A stretch of 64,000 nt of DNA from Erodium maritimum (Eukaryota; Streptophyta; Magnoliopsida; Geraniales; Geraniaceae). The notes beneath the pieces were generated by a model. The model had not been told where the DNA came from, made no database searches, and saw only the letters and a program-made list of their open reading frames with translations. Below are positions 1-11,483 of this stretch, piece by piece (positions within the stretch are counted from its first letter, which is position 1; the number at the start of each line of letters is the position of its first letter). Made by a program: the position numbers and the translations under genes. The stretch is taken from positions 126,325,203-126,389,202 of the forward strand of contig OY997588.1 in assembly GCA_963921825.1 (NCBI GenBank). Reading direction: 5' to 3'.

Positions 1-29
1 TCGGGGATCGTTTTTAAAGAAATTATATA

Positions 30-415
30 TGGGTAATTTTTATCAACACTTTACCCTGTTTTATCAACACTTTACAATGGATTTATCACCCCATTCTCCA
101 AAACTGATCATGACTTTTATCATCTCGTCACGGGCTTTATATGAACACCAGTTTTATCAACACTAAACACTAGATTTATCATTGAATTATGTGTTTTTTA
201 TCACCCCATCACAAGTTTTTTTTATCAACGTTAAACTCTAGTGTATCACACTTATTATCAAAATTGAAAATGATTTTTATCACCTCATTATTTGTTTCTT
301 ATCAGCTCATTACATGTTTTTTTATCAACATTTAGCACTAGTTTGGTACTCCGATATAAAACATTTATTAGTGAAGATTTATCAACGCTCAACATTATTT
401 TTATCACCTTGATAT
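30..415. repeat. AT-rich alternating TTTATCA repeat
   Basis: Two short phrases alternate about every 20-25 bases: TTTATCAACA(C/T)T, usually followed by a form of TAAACACTAG, and TTTATCACCCCAT or close variants. About fourteen occurrences of TTTATCA or variants can be counted between 38 and 400. The copies differ in sequence and spacing, so this is an old or loosely amplified array, not a microsatellite. I see no reading frame and no transposon ends. The array may begin left of the window. Confidence 0.6.
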
Positions 416-907
416 AAATTTTTATTTTCGTGCTTCAAAATATATTCATGATTGATCTTGATTTAAAGCCCTTGAAAAAAGAAAAATATTGGCGCAAGTT
501 TGAAGTTAATCGGAGTTCAAACGAAACGGGAAATATTAAAGTAATGAATTGGTGAAGAAAAAAATGAACACTTGTCCACATGGCACCATGCGATTACAAT
601 TTTGCCCTTAATTGTGTGAGAATGGATGAAATAGGTGTGTATGTGGGTTGGATTTGGGTGATAATGTGGCATTGGTTCTCATGGTTCCTATGTTAAGAGT
701 GGTTCTCAATAGATTTCTCCTCTGATTTCGTAGCCCATATTTTTCCTGCTGGAAAATATATTTATACCCTTCATTAAACATCCAAATTACACCCAAATTT
801 TATCCATTTGTTTTTCTTATATATTTAAGTTTTTAGCCGCGAAAATATATTTTTACCCTTACTTCAACTACACCAAACAAAACATGTTCCCTCATTTTGA
901 ATCTTTC
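416..907. other. AT-rich spacer
   Basis: This stretch holds no reading frame, repeat or transposon end that I can support. It separates the AT-rich array from the tail of the first RRM retroposon. Confidence 0.5.
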
Positions 908-2790
908 ACATTTCTTTTTATAAACTCGAAAATTTATTAAAAAGAAGACTTCCCAAGAAGGAAAGGGTCCAAGAAGTTATAGACCAAAACAACGATTACA
1001 AAGGAGCTTCAGTAAGGAGAGCTAAAAGGTCATGCTTTTTCCTAAATGAAACAAGTAACAAAACCAGACATAGTAACCCCGCCACTCCTCGCCTCCCGAA
1101 ATTAGAGACGAATAGTCGAATCTTAGTCCATGCACGAACTTTAGTCCATGCGTCGGTCCCATGAGAAGAAGCTGCAACTTGAGGTTTACCAGTACGACCT
1201 TGCTCAACCTGTTTCCCAACGTCGACGGGACAAACAATTCTTTCCCGATCCAAAGAACGGCCCCTTGGTTTACACTGTATAGTATAAAAATCCGATAATT
1301 TTTTTGGAGGTCGACTCTCCCGTTTCGGCGGTTTGAGTAAGACCTCCTTCCAAGTACTATTCTCCGAGAGACCACGAATCCCGCCCGGGATAGCCATCAG
1401 GCTACCCTTAACCTAAATTAGGTCGATGGTTGCCTGAAACGAATCACGAATTTCCTGAATGGCTTGATTTATGATACCGACTACGAACTGACCAGCCGAA
1501 GGTGGGGTGGAATTGGTTGGGCTCAAAACAGACCCAACTCCTAGCCCAGCCACTTGCACATCAGAGACTGACCCAAAAGTGGTCACTGAATCTCCACGCA
1601 CAAATCATGATACATTGTTACAACCTACAGCTTCACCACGCAAAGCTTCAATATTGGAACTTTATTGCTTCACATATTCCATGTGATCCGTGATAGGCAT
1701 AGGAACCAAATCCACGACAAGTGAAACATCCTCACGCGTCATCGTAACGATCGGATCCTTCACCAGTTCAACAGATGTGATCTGATCCTTCTCCACGATC
1801 TTCGCCTCCAGAATAGATGCAACAATTGAATTCAATTTCAATTATGCGATTTGAACAACGGTGCGCTGAGAACCATCGTCGGACTCCGCCGCATCCATGA
1901 AACCGATCGACCCCGTCGTGCCATACAAAAAATGATCAGACAGATGACGAACAGAGATCGCAGTACTCTGTTTTTTGATCTCACCTGAAACTTGCTTCAC
2001 CTTGGGACACCAAGAAAAAGCAACGAACAAAACAAATACATTGTACTTAAAGCCTTGAAAGCTAGCAATGGCCTGAGCCGCCGCCTCCGGTGAACGGAAT
2101 CGCACAAAACCAAAATAATACCCTTTGCGATTTGGCCGACGTGGAACCGATGCAGATACAATTTCACCAAAAACTCCCAATGTGTTTCGAACCCAAGTTT
2201 CCTTGGTTTCAAATGTTAGGTTGCAAAGGAATACCTCATCAGATTGGAGAATGTAAACCCGATGATTTGGTGGGTCTTGAACGACCATATTTCACTACAG
2301 CGTCACTTATAAAATTGGGTGGACAGACTTCAACACAAGCATTCACTACAGACGTTTTCTTCTTCGGGCTAACACACACATGACCTTCCTTGTCCTTAGA
2401 CATTGCTTCTAAAGAGGTTTCTTTCGCATGAGCGTTCACCGACAGCGAAACAGAGTCCTTCTTAACCGTTGTCGGCTGTGAAACCGGAAAAGGTTTACGC
2501 CGACGTCGAACACAATCCCTCTGCTCTATTTTTTAGCAAATCACGGGGCTTCTTCCTCAAACGAGCCAAAGGAACCTTCACCTCAGACATGTTAGTCACA
2601 ATTATTTGGCAATACTCACCATACATTGTGATCAACACTGAACAGAACTTGGAGAAGGAAAGCACAGACGGAGACACCATCTTGTTCTGATCCTTACACA
2701 ATCTGTATCTCTCACCTTTGATTGAATCTCATATCATTCAAACCCTCTCTTCTTCTTCGTATGCAGTTCAGACCATTTTGTTCGATTCGA
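908..2790 (-). mobile_element. RRM-type non-LTR retroposon, copy C
   Basis: Read on the minus strand, the element ends near 908-930 with AATAAATTTTCGAG followed by TTTATAAAAAG. This is the same 3' terminus as in the copies at 13566 and 20536 and close to that at 18830. Upstream lie a 3' untranslated region of about 80 bases, a C-terminal block containing PVDVGKQVEQ and HGTDAWTK, and an RRM domain further 5'. There is no reverse transcriptase, endonuclease or LTR. The 5' boundary is uncertain; leader-like sequence may run on to about 3480. I could not find a target-site duplication. Known family context: some plant L1-type LINEs carry an RRM in their first ORF. Inference: this is a non-autonomous relative that kept only that ORF. 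Confidence 0.6.
996..2690 (-). pseudogene. Broken RRM ORF of retroposon copy C
   Basis: The frame starts near 2690 in an N-terminal segment (MVSPSVLSFS) that matches the N-terminus of the copy at 18411. The RRM occupies about 2270-2010, with RNP-2-like VFLCNLTF and RNP-1-like YYFGFVRF. The C-terminal part, about 1397-1150, has the family block LSDFYT..CPVDVGKQVEQ. The pieces lie in more than one frame and are separated by stop codons, so no full protein can be made. In a LINE this protein would bind element RNA in the ribonucleoprotein. A host splicing-factor fragment is a weaker alternative, because the same whole architecture recurs in two other copies here, one with clear retroposition marks. 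Confidence 0.6.
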
Positions 2791-3557
2791 CTTGATCTTC
2801 AACACCCCTATCTACGTCTCCATTCACAAATATCTCTCGAGAACGAAACATCGCCGATGTTGAGAACCAAACGAAGATGTCGCCTGAGCTACCCGGACGA
2901 CCTAGGCACGCACATTGATAATATTCTTCTATGTTATGTGTCTAACTACGTTTTTTTCGGTTTGAAGTTGTATGTAGATTGTCCATATGTAGTTTGTAAG
3001 GGAAATGAGGGTTTAGGGGTTCATTTGATGTTCCCCAAGATCAGAGACGACAATCACCACGAACGACAGTCACGCCCACCACGATATCCAAACGTCGGCG
3101 AAATGAACGGATCCGCACCAATCTACGTCAGGAGGGGTAAAAAGTATCCCACGGTCAAAATGAACAAGACGGCAAGAATTGCCACAATGAAGTAAGGACA
3201 AAACCACTGGAGGAGGAAGCCGACGGCGGGGCTAGAACTCCGAGCTCTCCAATCAACAACAGGAAAGCCTAGATCTGAACAAGAACTATCAAAAGCAAGG
3301 ACGAGGAAAAGGAAAGAAGGATGGGGGGAAAGGGGAAAAGCAGGAACCGACGAGTCCACCGCCGGCGACAACCACGTCCATGACCGTGGCCATCACTGAT
3401 GAGGGCGAGAAGAAGGGAGGATGCTGGGTCTGAGAAGGCTTGGGTTTTGGCGAAACGAGAGAGGAAAAAATATGAGGACCCTTGATGACACGTTAGAAAC
3501 GAACGTGACCAGGAGAAGCCGCAAACGAACGTTTAATCTCAACCACGTAAGCGAAAC
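2791..3557. other. Leader-like and unassigned sequence
   Basis: The part from about 3200 to 3480 is purine-rich and GC-richer (CCGCCGGCGACAACC, GAGAAGAAGGGAGG). It resembles the right end of the retroposon at 4980-5060, so it is probably the 5' leader of a minus-strand retroposon. The part from 2791 to 3200 has no recognisable product. A 32-34 bp segment ending AACGAACGTTTAAT occurs at 3504-3537 and again at 3567-3598. Confidence 0.4.
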
Positions 3558-6179
3558 TATATCGCACGTGACCAGGAAGCCGCAAACGAACGTTTAATTT
3601 TTTTTTTATCAGCAAGTTTTTTTATTTTATAAAAAACCAAGTTTTCAAAGAGATCGAAAACTAGGCTAAGGGCGAACCCTTCAGTACATATTACAAACAG
3701 GAGCCTGCCATACAGACAGCTCAAACCACTAACAGCAACCCAATGGGTATGCCACAATAATGGGTCTAGTACTCAGATTTATCTAACCTTAATCACAACA
3801 AGACTCACAACAAAGGGTGTAACAACAAGATAGTAACAAAACAAACCAAAGCCAACAAAGCCAAACTAAAAGCAATAAACCTAGTCCCAACAAGGGGTAC
3901 TAAATAGAACAGTTCAGGGCTGTAAAAATAAACCACTGATAGATGCTAAGACCTAAACCAAACAAGAAAAAACGGGCCCAAACCAAACAAAAACCAGCCC
4001 ACGGAGACAGAAGAAGCCGTGTGCTCCTCGGGCAGCGAACCCCACGTGCTCCTCGGGCAGAGATCCCGCGAGTTCCTCGAGCAGTGCACCTTGTTCGTCG
4101 CACATCACCGATGAAGAAATCAGTAGTACAACCGGCTACCCCTCCGAGCACCACTAAGACCAGGCCAGAGACGCCGCAACATACAACGCCTGACCGGCCA
4201 CCAATCACCACACCTCTGAACACTCCCACGCCGACCACATAGGACAAGAGTTCCACCAAACAGAGAGAGACATCAATTCGCTCAGCCCAACGTTACCAGT
4301 GAGGTAACAGTCCTCAAGCCAACACTAGGAGAAGTCCTAGAAGAGGAGGGACGATATCTAAAAGATACCGAGAAAAAAGGATAAAACCCGTAAACAGATC
4401 CAGTCCTAAAGCCCACAACCCCCAACAAAGGAACTAAGGCCGTCGGCCAACACCGAATACGCAGCCAGTCCGTTATCTCCGAAAAGAAGAAAACGAGGAG
4501 GAGATGGGGATGGAACCATGCCTGAGAGGAGGAGATCTCTCGAACCATCAGAAGCTTGAAGCGGCCGAGAACCTAAACCAAAACACAAGGCGAAAGAGCA
4601 GCGCGCAACGAGTAAAATCCCCAGCCTAAACCCTCTCAAAGCTTCCAACCAAAGCCAAACCTGGCCAAACCCTTCGTAGGAGACCACAATGCTCTGACGA
4701 AGCCCGGAACACCAAATCTTGACCGAGAACAAGAGAAGAAATAGAGGAAAACGAAACAGACATTACCCATCACAACACCACCCGAAACCCAACAGATCGG
4801 AGGGAGGATGCAACGGGGAGGTCAGATCCGACACCGAGGAGTGTAGACTCAGTCCTAAGGGTGTCAGATCTGAAGAGGAAGGCGAAGAAACGCGACCAAA
4901 ACCCAGGAAGATGACACAGACAGTGAAGGAAAGGGTGAGAAAACGGAGAAAGAAGGGAGGGAAAGAAACAAAGGTGTAAGGAGGGAGGCTTCGCCGGCAA
5001 CGACCTTGGCCGTCACCGGCGAAGAAGGGAGGCGGCGAAGGAGTTTGAGAGTTTGGTCGTGGAACGAACGTTTAATGAGTGACTACTTCAACACGAACCA
5101 TGTGTACAAGGAGGTGCACTTCCATCCTCGCTTCAAAATTCCAAAGGGTGTGTTCCTCTGAATTTTTCATGCATTTGGAGAATCACGATAAGTATTTCAC
5201 GCAACGGTTCGACACTGTGGGTAGAGATTCCTTATCTCCGTATCAAAAATGTACTGCGGCAATTAGACAGTTATGTTATGGAATGGCATTTGATGGATTG
5301 GAAGAGTACCTGAAGATAGGTGAAACCACGGCTTTGCAATGTTTGAGAAAATTTTACAGGGGAATCATTACAATCTTCGGTCCTACGTACCAGCGTAAAC
5401 TAACACGGACTTATATTGATTACATTTTGGCGGTTAATTAAGCGCGAGGATTCCTGAGAATGCTTGACAGTCTTGACTGTGTGCACTGGGAGTGGTAGAA
5501 TTTCCCAACAACGCTGCAGGGCTCCCATTCAAGAAGGGACCACGGGAATCGATCAACCGTGGTTCTAGAGGCGGTTGCCACCCGTGACCTACGGATTTGG
5601 CACTCGTTGTTCGGCATGGCGGGTTCAAACAACGACTTAATTGTGCTCAACCAGTCTAGTTTATTCGCGGAAGTTATCAATAGTTGGCAACCACCGGTTC
5701 AATATACTGTAAAAGGTACCCATTGCACACTCCCGTATTATCTTGTTGATGGCATTTACCCTTCATGACCAGTTTTTGTGAAAACAATTCAATTAGCTCA
5801 ACAAACGAAACAGAAGAAGTTTGCTGAATTCCAAGAAGCGTGAAAGAAGGATGTGGAACGAGCATTCGGTGCACTTCAAGCTCGGTTTCACATGATCATT
5901 CAACCGAGTCGTTTGTGGATGCCCCAAGACCTTGGCTTGGTGATGAATGCATGTGTTATCATGCACAATATGATAGTGGAGGTAAAATGTCATACATATG
6001 ATGGCTACATTGAACCAACAGATGAGGGTGGGCCAAGTCAACCAAATTTTGCGCGAAAAAGCTTCGTCCCGTCATAGATCATACTTGGAAACACCCAGAG
6101 GATGCAACATGAACGCATGCATTATCAATTGAAGGACGACATCGTCGAACACATTTGGAATAAATTTGGAAACGCTTAA
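3558..6179 (+). pseudogene. Broken PIF/Harbinger-type transposase (ALP1-like)
   Basis: Translated blocks in order match the plant transposon protein family related to PIF/Harbinger nucleases: YIARDQEAANERLMSDYF (3558-3598, continuing at 5077), then DTVGRDSLSPYQKCTAAIRQL, EEYLKIGETTALQCL, MLDSLDCVHWEW (the first-aspartate region), NDLIVLNQSSLF, DVERAFGALQARF and, at the C-terminus, DDIVEHIWNKFGNA ending at TAA 6177-6179. Function in an intact copy would be DNA cleavage for cut-and-paste transposition. The gene is dead: a 1.46-kb retroposon splits it at 3599-5062, and stop codons follow at about 5159, 5439, 5497, 5766, 5842 and 6076. The N-terminus upstream of 3558 is not found. Sequence near 6300-6430 with CTCACCGCC/GGCGGTGAG may be its right terminal region. 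Confidence 0.75.
3599..5062 (-). mobile_element. Non-autonomous retroposon inside the transposase gene
   Basis: The insert is flanked by an exact 14-bp direct repeat, AACGAACGTTTAAT, at 3585-3598 and 5063-5076. Reading across the two flanks restores the Harbinger frame, which confirms the insertion. A T-run at the left end (about 3596-3607) is the A-tail of a minus-strand element, preceded by ATAAAATAAAAAAACTTGCTGAT. The right end is a GC-rich 5' leader resembling that near 3300-3450. No long coding frame or reverse transcriptase is visible in 1464 bp. A 16-bp phrase, CGTGCTCCTCGGGCAG, is repeated at about 4018-4061. The long target-site duplication and A-tail are the marks of target-primed reverse transcription by LINE machinery. 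Confidence 0.8.
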
Positions 6180-7372
6180 CTTAGTTTAATTCGCTTCGTA
6201 GTTCAAATTTCGATCGGTCACCTTGCACTAGTCCTTCTATTTTTATGCAATTTAGTTTAATTTAATCCTATATTTTTGGAATATTTTAATCACACTACTA
6301 GCGGCTCCCCGCCGTCAAAAAGTCATTCATTGCACGGTGCTGGCGTTTCCGTTCGGCGGTGAGGCAAAAAAACATTATTTTAATACTCACCGCCAACAGT
6401 TTTCCGCCAATACTGACGGTGAGTGTTGCGGATGCTGTTGGAACATTTAGTTTGTGTAAATGTGGTGGGTGCCACATTGATAAAATATAGATCAAACTTA
6501 AGTGTTTATATAGCAATATGTCCATACTCTAATTAAATTGAGTATGTGCCAAGTGATCAAGTTATTGATAGATTTGTCATGGGTATTAATATTATATTAA
6601 TCAAGACTATGGCACTTGGACACTTGGGGCACGTAGGCATGTGTGTCTGATTCTTCATTTTTGGATTAATATTTTATTATCCATTAACAGTTATGTAACT
6701 GCCACATCATTTGCTATATATCAATACTTTTTGTTCAGAACTTTAATCTCACCTTTGTACATAGAAAGCTTTATAGTATAATATAGCAGTATTGTATCCC
6801 GAAGGATATGTCCAATATAGTGGAGGCATAAATTCCTTACGGAAAGTCAATAGAAACGCCTTACTCAACTCCATTCTTGTTCGTGTTCTTCCAGATGCTC
6901 TTAATAGAAACATTTTTGGGTTCAGCTCCTCACAATTCGCCATAGCTGGAAGCGTGGAACCGCTGACTTTTCAATGGGGATAACGAAATGTAGAAGGACA
7001 ATGAAAGTTGTGAATAAGTCAGGTTGAGAGTTGAGACTAGTCTGAAGCATATGTGAGCCTTCTAATTGAAACAACGTTTCTTATTCATTGAACTTAAGCC
7101 TGACCGACAGTTGTTTTGACTACATATGTCAAAGACAATCCACAACTGTCGTAAGCACTGACCTATTGTTGCATCAATTATTGTAAGCTCTTGACTTAAT
7201 GCTTACGTCAAGTTGTCATGATCAATGGAACATTCCGAGACATTGATAAGGCGACACATATTCATAAGATTTCAACTTTGTTAGAGGCGTGTTGGACCAA
7301 AAATGCCTTAATCTGACTAGAAGGAGCTTTATATTGCAGAGAGTTAAGAGACAGTTGAGTAAGTGTGGCAAA
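6180..7372. other. Spacer upstream of P450 gene 1
   Basis: The region contains the GC-richer segment at 6300-6430 noted with the transposase, AT-rich DNA, and the stem-forming repeats at 7105-7206. A short frame at 6792-6983 has no recognisable motif and I do not support it as a gene. The P450 promoter must lie in the last few hundred bases, but I cannot single out its elements. Confidence 0.5.
7105..7206. repeat. Nested inverted repeats upstream of P450 gene 1
   Basis: CGACAGTTGT at 7105-7114 pairs with ACAACTGTCG at 7142-7151. Inside the loop, TTTGAC pairs with GTCAAA around TACATAT. Immediately after, CGTAAGCA at 7150-7157 pairs with TGCTTACG near 7199-7206. This may be the remnant of a small MITE or a chance stem set. 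No target-site duplication was found. Confidence 0.45.
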
Positions 7373-9377
7373 ATGTCCAAACCAGTACTAGGATTAGGAA
7401 CCCTTCTAATTACTTCCATCTGCTTGGGCTTCCTCGTGATCCTCATTAGGGTCTTCAACAGACTATGGTTCACTCCACATCGCATACAGAAGATGATGGC
7501 AAGGCAAGGAATCAAAGGCCCTCCTTACAGGTTTCTCCATGGGAACACCAAAGAGATGGAAAGGATGAGAAGCCAAGTGATGGCCACTCCGTCCGAGCTA
7601 TCACACCACACATTCCCCAGAGTCGTGCCTCACTTTTACTCATGGAACAGACTTTATGGTGAGACTGACTTGTTATTTTTTGGAGTTTTTTCTAACGTTT
7701 TCGTCATTTCTAACAGAAAATGTATTTTTTAGTAAATACATGAAGTCATCCGTACGAATTTGATCTACTAATAAATCAACAGCAAATTATTGAACGGTAC
7801 AACTCGACGATAATTAGTTCCTGGTTTTACCCTTTCAACTATACTCATTAACTTCAGTGGTGTTGGTGTGTAGGGCCAAACTTCTTGACTTGGGCCGGTC
7901 CGAAACCTCAGCTGGTGGTGACGGATGTTGAATTGGCTAAAGTGATACTCAACAACAGAGACGGGGTGTTCCAAAAACCCGAGGTGGAGGGTTACCTGAA
8001 GAAGCTCTTAGGAGGTGGACTCGTGACAGCTCAAGGAGAAAAATGGCATAAACAGAGGAAACTAGCCCACCATGCTTTCAACAAAGAGAACTTGAAGGGT
8101 ATGGCTGAGGAAATGGTTGCAAGTGTGGAGATGATGCTGGGAAGATGGAGAGACCGCGTCGGAGAGGAGATTGAGGTGTTCCAAGAATTCAAGCTTTTGA
8201 CATCTGAAGTGATCTCTAGGACAGCTTTTGGCAGCAGTTTCGCGGAAGGAGAAAGAATATTTGACATGTTGACAAAGATGATCCACGTTATAATTAGAAC
8301 TGGTTACAGTGTTAGAATTCCTATAATTGGGTAAGCTTAGATCCTTGTCCTTCTTTTCACTTTGAAATTAGATGCTCTGAGATGCTAATGAAACACGAGT
8401 ATGATCCACGTCAGGAAATTTGTCAAGACAAAGGATGATGTTGAAGTAGAGAGGCTTGAACAAGGGATGCGAGACTCGATCGTTAAGATGATAAAGAAGA
8501 GGGAGGAGAGGGTGAGAACCGGCGAAGCAAATGATTATGGTAGTGATTTTCTCGGATTACTTGTGAGCGCTTATCATAGCGATGACAAGACCAAGAAAAT
8601 TTCTATAGACGACATGGTTGACGAGTGCAAAACTTTCTACCTTGCCGGACAAGAAACGACCTTAGTCTGGCTCGGCTGGACTGTTTTCCTCCTAGCCCTC
8701 CACACGAATTGGCAAGACAAGGCAAGGGAAGAGGTCCTTCAAGTATTTGGCCAAAACAATCCCAATGCTCACGGGCTTGCAGAACTAACAACGGTAAGTA
8801 ATACTCTTTTGTTTTCGGGTTTTAGCCTTTTAGCTCTTTTGAGAATTTCTTTGTCATAATCCTTCTTGGAACTTGTGATAAGTACATTCTTGTCTTACAA
8901 CTCCTTTGTTTAAGTCAATTCAATTTCTAAGTTTGATTAGTCTTTCAGATGACGATGATCACCAACGAATCAATAAGGCTATACAGTCCTGTCGTTCACA
9001 TCGAAAGAAGAGCCACGAGGGAAGTGAAATTAGGGGGCATCATTGTTCCAGCTAATATGGAAGTGAATGTCCCAACGATAGCTCTACACCACAACCCTGA
9101 AATATGGGGGGAAGATGTCCATATGTTCAAACCGGAGAGGTTCGCTGAGGGAGTGGCTAAGGCTACCAACAACAACACAGCTGCATACATTCCATTTGGT
9201 TTGGGGGCTCGGGCTTGTATTGGCCTAAACTTTGCTGCTAACGAAGTAAAGATCGCGCTTTCGATGATCCTGCAACGCTATAGGTTCACTTTGTCACCAA
9301 ATTACGTACATGCTCCATCCCCGCTTGCCTCCATTCGCCCACAGCATGGATTGCATATCGTTCTGCGTCCACTATAG
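7373..9377 (+). CDS. Cytochrome P450, CYP749A-like (gene 1)
   Basis: A membrane-anchored haem monooxygenase of the plant CYP72 clan; the substrate cannot be read from sequence. Four exons: 7373-7658, 7874-8330, 8415-8793, 8949-9377, giving 516 codons plus stop with consistent phases and GT..AG borders. An N-terminal hydrophobic helix (about residues 7-27) would anchor it in the endoplasmic reticulum. The oxygen-binding I-helix has AGQETT (about 325-330), the K-helix has ESIR (381-384), followed by PERF (436-439). The haem loop is FGLGARACIG with the cysteine at about 464. All core motifs are present, so it looks functional. The start is the first in-frame ATG before the anchor; the longer upstream frame lacks family sequence. 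Unlike genes 2 and 3 it has no intron after the HAF block. A cotton CYP749A member has been linked to herbicide tolerance; that role is not implied here. Confidence 0.88.
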
Positions 9378-9668
9378 ATGGTATTATGTAGAGGATGTTG
9401 TTGGTACTTGGTACCTACATACATTGGACTCGTAACCTGTAATATCTACTAGTCTTTATACTTATCTGTTCATCCATGTTGTTGCTACACACATTGGACT
9501 CTTACAAATTTCATTCAAAAAAAGTATGCAGCAAGCAGCTCCAAGAAACTAAAATTTTCATTAAGATGAAACTTGGGAAACACACAAAAATTACAACTTG
9601 ATTATTTGGTGACCACAATGTGCACTACAAGTGCGTAGTAGTGATTTCATTTAGATCGACGTTAGAGT

Positions 9669-11483
9669 TTATAGAGCATGGAGAATGATCTGCATCCCGT
9701 GCTGCGGGGAAGTAGAGAGAAGCTGAACCGGAGAGTGCACATAATTCGGGGAAGGAGTGAACCTATAGCGTTGCAGAATCATTGAGAGTGTAATCTTGAC
9801 TTCATTAGTTGCAAAGTTGAGTCCAACACAGAACCGAGGTCCCAAACCAAATGGAATGTATGCAGCAGTATTGTTGTTGGTTGCCTTAGCCACTCCCTCA
9901 GCGAACCTCTCCGGTTTGAACATATGAACATCTTCCCCCCATATTTTCGAGTTGTGGTGAAGAACTAGGGACGGAATAGAAACTTCCATGTTAGCTGGAA
10001 CAATCACATTTCCCAATTTGACCTCCTTTGTAGCTATTCTTAGAATATTAGCAACAGGTGAATATAACCTTAGAGATTCACTTATGATCATTCCCATCTA
10101 CGTACCAAACAAAGAAGAAGAAAAACTCAGAATAATCAGATGAAATGACTAGTCTATAGGTCATGTGTTACTTACAGTTGTTAATCTTGCAATTCCATGT
10201 GGAGTCGGGTTTCGATCTCCAAACAACTCAACAACTTCAGCTCTGGCTTTGTCTTGCCAATCTTGATGAATAGCCAGAAGAAGAACGGTCCAGTTGAGTA
10301 AACTCAATGTTGTTTCTTTCCCAGCAAGGTAAAAAGTCTTGCACTCATCAACCATGTCATCCACTGAAATTTTCTTACTTTTGTCGTCGCTGTGATGAGC
10401 ACTTAAAAGCAATCCGAGAAAGTCACTGCCATAGCTCTCTGCCTCACGACTCATCACCCTCCCCTCCCTTTTCCTTATCAACTTGATCACATTGTCTCTT
10501 ATCCCTTGTTCGAGTCTCTCTGCTTCCACATCGTCCCTCGTCTTCACAAATTTTCTAAAACAAAGTTTGTAAGCTACTTCCTCAATGAATAAACATGGAT
10601 GAGTTAGGACAATTCCTTACCCCATCATTGAGATCCTGATACCGAAAGCAGTTCTGGAAACTACAGCACCCAACTTCATGAGCATATCGAATATGTTTTC
10701 ACCTTCTGAGTAGCTGCTTCCAAAAGCTGTCCTTGAAATGGCTTCTAATGTCAAGAGCTTGAATTCATGAACAACATCAATCTCCCTCCCTACATGGTTT
10801 CTCCATCTTTCCAGCATCATCTCCACGCTAGCAATCATGGCCGGGGTCATACTCTGCATAAGCTTTGTACTAACTAATAATTTCTTATACAAGATCTTGA
10901 TGACATAACAAAATGTTGAGCTTACTTTCAAGCTCTCTCCATGGAAAGCATGATTGGCGAGTTTTCGTTGCTTCACCCACTTTTCACCTTTAGATGTGAC
11001 AAGTCCGTCTCCTACCAGCTTTTTGGTATGGCCATGTAATTCTGGTTTAGAAAATACACCATCTCTGTTGTTGAGGACCACTTTAATCAGCTCGGGATCG
11101 GTAACTACCAGTCGAGCTTGGGGACCAATCCAGTTGAGGAAGCAATTCCCTGCATAACACTCAACAGAGTTGATCAACATTTATAAGATAAGTACAGACT
11201 TATAAAATCATCAGTTACCGTAAAGCTTCATCCATGAGTAAGTGTGGGGCATAACTTTGGGCACTATGTCATTTGATAGTTCCATAGGAGTGACCATAGC
11301 TTCATCTCTCATTCTAATTAGTTCTTTCGTGCTGCCATAGAAAAATCTGTAAGAAGGGCCTTTGATTCCTTGTGATGCCATCAGTTTCTGTATGCGATTC
11401 GGAGTCCACCATAGCTTGTCAGAGACCTTGAAGAGGATGAACAAGAAGCTCAAAAACAGACCACTAAGGAGATAAATAGCCAT
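9669..11483 (-). CDS. Cytochrome P450, CYP749A-like (gene 2)
   Basis: The second CYP72-clan monooxygenase, convergent with gene 1 and separated from it by 291 bases. Five exons on the minus strand: 11483-11219, 11149-10926, 10853-10621, 10554-10176, 10097-9669, giving 509 codons plus stop with all borders GT..AG. The start MAIYLLSGLFLSF is a membrane anchor. The I-helix reads AGKETT (about 318-323), with Lys where genes 1 and 3 have Gln; Lys is unusual there but the acid-Thr pair is kept. ESLR, PERF and the haem loop FGLGPRFCVG (Cys about 457) are intact. It is very similar to gene 3 in exons, introns and promoter, so the two are a tandem duplication. Product and substrate unknown. Confidence 0.88.
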
